Shown piece by piece: positions 32,151 through 34,314 of a stretch of DNA of 34,314 bases. The stretch's first letter is position 1; the number at the start of each line of letters is the position of its first letter. The notes beneath the pieces are model-generated. The model searched no databases and was not told where the DNA came from. It was given only the letters and a program-made list of their open reading frames with translations. Source of the DNA: Alphaproteobacteria bacterium (GTDB taxonomy: Bacteria > Pseudomonadota > Alphaproteobacteria > UBA7985 > JAUIBT01); contig JAUIHE010000016.1 of assembly GCA_030432195.1 (NCBI GenBank), positions 1-34,314 of the forward strand, given 5' to 3'. Position numbers and translations under genes: made by a program.

Positions 32151-34314
32151 GCCTCGGTCTCCTCTTCAAGCGCGCGGCTGGCAGTCGTGGATGCGGCCTT
32201 ATCGAATTGCTCGCCGAAGGCCAGGTGTTTCGGTGCCGCGGGAACGGGTGAGGATTGCTGGCCCATATCGGGCAAGCTGCGCGCCGGCGGCACCGTCTTG
32301 GCGATCGAGACCTTTAGGTCGAACCAGGCCGCTTGGCCGGTGATGGGATCGGAATTCGACCAGCGAAGACCGTCGCCTTTGGGCGGCAGCAACTCGGATA
32401 TCAGGTGATTGAGCAAGAAGCCGCGCTTGACCTCTGGCGCGTCGGGCGACAACGCCCAGGCGCCGGCGCGCTTGCCGATGGCGTTCCAGGTCCAGACGGT
32501 GTTTTCGTTCAAAGATTCCATCAAGGCGACCGGAATAGTGATGCTGCCGTGCGGCGAGCTAAGTTTAGCCCAGTCACCGGGCTTAAAGCCTTGCTCGTCC
32601 CAGACTTTGCGCGGGACATAGAGCGGGTTCTCGCCGTGGATCTGGCGCAACCATGCGTTCTGCGATCCCCAAGAATGGTACATGGCCGCCGGGCGCTGGG
32701 TCAGGGCGTGCAGAGGGTATTGCTGGTTTGCCTCCTGATCGCCGTTCGAGGTGCTGGACCACCAAATGGGCAGTGGCGTGAAGCGTTGCTTGACTTGATC
32801 GCGCAAATGGTCAGGCGGTTGGCGTTCACCGTGCCCATCTGCAGCAAGTTGAAAGCGCTGCATGGGTTCTAGGTAGAGTTGGAAAACATAGGGGTGCGGG
32901 GCATCGAAGAAGCCCATTGCGACCGCCCAATCTTGATAGGCGTTGTTCCAGGGCTTGAAGAACAATGCTTCGTCGGGAATGTGGGCCGACCAAAAGCCGC
33001 CGTTGTCGATGTAGGCTTGCAGTTGGTTGGGGTTGACCTCGCCGCGCCCAGCTTTGTCACCCTCCGCGCCCCGGAACCCGGCCAGCGGGCCAATGCCTGG
33101 GCGGCGCTGGTGGTTGACCATGTAATCCGCATAGTCGCGGTACAGCGCTTGGCCCTGGTCATTGACAAAACCCTTAAGTCCCAGCCTTGCGCCCAGTTCG
33201 ACCAAGGCGGACTGGAAGCCTCTAACATCGCGGTCGGGCTCGACCACTGGCCAGCGGATCGCGTCGGCCGCCATGTCGGCTTCGCAGATCGGACGATCGA
33301 GCAAAGAGATGCAGTCGTGGCGCTCAAGATAGGTGGTGTCGGGCAAGATCAGATCGGCGTAGGCCACAGTCTCGGAGGCATAGGAGTCCGAATAGATGAA
33401 GTGGGGGATGCGATAGCTGCCGTCGTCGTTCTTGTCGGTCAACATCTCCATGACCGCGCCGGTGTTCATGCTGGAGTTCCAAGCCATGTTGGCCATGTAC
33501 ATGAACAAGGTGTCGATTTGGTAAGGATCGCCAGCGTGAGCATTCGATATGACCATGTGCATCAGGCCATGCGCCGACATGGGATTGTCCCATGTAAAGG
33601 CCTTGTCAATGCGCAAAGCCTTGCCGTCCACATCAAGGGCCAGGTCTTCGGGCCCTGTTACAAACCCCAGGTGCGGCCCTGTAAGAGGCGCGCCTGGTGA
33701 CCAAGTAGCATGCGGTTTGGGGTGGGCTTCAACGGGCTTCGGGTAAGGGGGTTTGAAGCGGAAACCGCCGGGAGTTTCGACCGAGCCCAGCAGAATTTGC
33801 AGCAGGTGCAAGGCGCGACAGGTCTGGAAGCCGTTGGCGTGGGCAGAAATGCCGCGCATAGCGTGGAAAGCCACCGGGCGGCCGATCATCTTGTCGTGGC
33901 GCTGGCCCCTAAAATCGGTCCAAGGTTGGTTGATTTCGATGCTCTCAGAAAAGGCAACCTGAGCAAGTTCTTGCGCCAGGCCGCGAATGCGTTGGGCAGA
34001 TACCCCGCAGATTGGGGCGACAGATTCGGGGCTGTAGTCGTCCACCAAATAAGTTTCGGCCAGGTGTTGAAAGGCACTGCGATGGATCAACCCGGCCTGG
34101 TCTTGATGGCTGGCGGCCAGATCCGGCAGACAGCCAGGCGCGTCAAAAGCCACCAAGTCGCCCGACCGGCGGTCTTTGACCAGCGGCTTGCCGTTGTCGT
34201 CGCGTAGGAACAGGCCTTTGGTAGGGCCTGGTGTCTCGTCGATCAGGAAGGGCGCGTTGGTGTAGCGTGCCAAATAGTCCAAATCGACCTGACCTCCGGC
34301 CAACAACTCACGCA
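32147..34314 (-). CDS. soeA: Molybdopterin oxidoreductase catalytic subunit, SoeA-like, partial
   Basis: The frame runs off the right edge; about 722 residues of the C-terminal part are visible, and the TTG at 34306 is an internal leucine. It belongs to the DMSO-reductase superfamily. Segments such as YLERHDCISLLDRP, PGIGPLAGFRGAEGDK, YPLHALTQRPAAMYHSWGSQ and NAWLRQIHGENPLYV fit, from memory, the SoeA branch that oxidises sulfite to sulfate in the cytoplasm and feeds electrons to quinone. Polysulfide or thiosulfate reductase relatives are possible alternatives. The C-terminal molybdopterin-dinucleotide domain is present. The N-terminal [4Fe-4S] motif and any Tat signal lie outside the window. 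Confidence 0.75.
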   Translation of the reverse strand, partial: RELLAGGQVDLDYLARYTNAPFLIDETPGPTKGLFLRDDNGKPLVKDRRSGDLVAFDAPGCLPDLAASHQDQAGLIHRSAFQHLAETYLVDDYSPESVAPICGVSAQRIRGLAQELAQVAFSESIEINQPWTDFRGQRHDKMIGRPVAFHAMRGISAHANGFQTCRALHLLQILLGSVETPGGFRFKPPYPKPVEAHPKPHATWSPGAPLTGPHLGFVTGPEDLALDVDGKALRIDKAFTWDNPMSAHGLMHMVISNAHAGDPYQIDTLFMYMANMAWNSSMNTGAVMEMLTDKNDDGSYRIPHFIYSDSYASETVAYADLILPDTTYLERHDCISLLDRPICEADMAADAIRWPVVEPDRDVRGFQSALVELGARLGLKGFVNDQGQALYRDYADYMVNHQRRPGIGPLAGFRGAEGDKAGRGEVNPNQLQAYIDNGGFWSAHIPDEALFFKPWNNAYQDWAVAMGFFDAPHPYVFQLYLEPMQRFQLAADGHGERQPPDHLRDQVKQRFTPLPIWWSSTSNGDQEANQQYPLHALTQRPAAMYHSWGSQNAWLRQIHGENPLYVPRKVWDEQGFKPGDWAKLSSPHGSITIPVALMESLNENTVWTWNAIGKRAGAWALSPDAPEVKRGFLLNHLISELLPPKGDGLRWSNSDPITGQAAWFDLKVSIAKTVPPARSLPDMGQQSSPVPAAPKHLAFGEQFDKAASTTASRALEEETEA

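Noticed and set aside
1-34314. CRISPR arrays, tRNA or rRNA genes, transposase genes
   Set aside because: I saw no regularly spaced short repeats, no cloverleaf-like or rRNA-like stretch and no transposase or integrase motif; the only repeats are those listed. A covariance-model scan would settle the RNA question.

Overview
The window comes from an alphaproteobacterial chromosome of fairly high GC. The main evidence is the block trpG-trpD-trpC-moaC-moeA-lexA, which is typical of that class, together with the alphaproteobacterial-type SOS box GTTC-N7-GTTC in front of lexA. Other support is a glycine-betaine-class ABC importer, a SoeABC-like molybdoenzyme and an Mrp/DUF971 pair. I cannot name the genus from sequence alone.

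Layout. (1) 1-5.6 kb is a decayed, surface-protein-rich stretch. It holds the 3' end of an outer-membrane protein, a secreted c-type cytochrome with a sulfite-oxidase-fold-like front half, and a large autotransporter whose passenger is built of DUF285 (BspA-like) repeats. Between these lie several broken genes: a frameshifted gene of unknown function, an ORF with an internal stop, a GNAT scrap and a frameshifted PotA-type ATPase. (2) 5.8-11.6 kb is an import module. An inositol-monophosphatase/HisN-type phosphatase is divergent from a binding protein, ATPase and fused permease of the 2-aminoethylphosphonate/AfuABC (ferric-type) class, followed by a DeoR regulator. (3) 11.9-20.3 kb is an osmolyte-like locus. 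A ProX-ProW-ProV importer on the minus strand is divergent from a GntR/FCD regulator, then from a translationally coupled operon of a DapA-family enzyme, an aldehyde dehydrogenase and a DAO-type FAD oxidoreductase on the plus strand. Similar palindromes in front of both arms suggest one GntR regulon. (4) 20.26-20.85 kb carries two tandem ~290-300 bp repeats that contain a copy of an internal piece of the FAD gene. (5) 21-26 kb is the tryptophan, molybdopterin-cofactor and LexA block on the minus strand. (6) 26.2-29 kb has a HI0933/BaiN-type flavoprotein and DUF971 divergent from the Mrp Fe-S carrier ATPase. (7) 29-34.3 kb is a minus-strand operon for a SoeABC-like membrane molybdo-oxidoreductase, with an amidase as its last gene. 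soeA runs off the right edge.

How the parts may fit together. Region 3 reads as import and oxidation of a nitrogenous compatible solute or imino acid. The three enzymes match, step for step, the late part of the hydroxyproline route (FAD dehydrogenase, DapA-family deaminase, semialdehyde dehydrogenase), but this is inference. Region 2 reads as uptake of a phosphorylated or phosphonate compound followed by dephosphorylation. MoaC and MoeA supply the cofactor that SoeA would need. The most unusual local structures are the gene-fragment-bearing tandem repeats and a ~110 bp intergenic repeat found both at the proV stop codon and upstream of proW.
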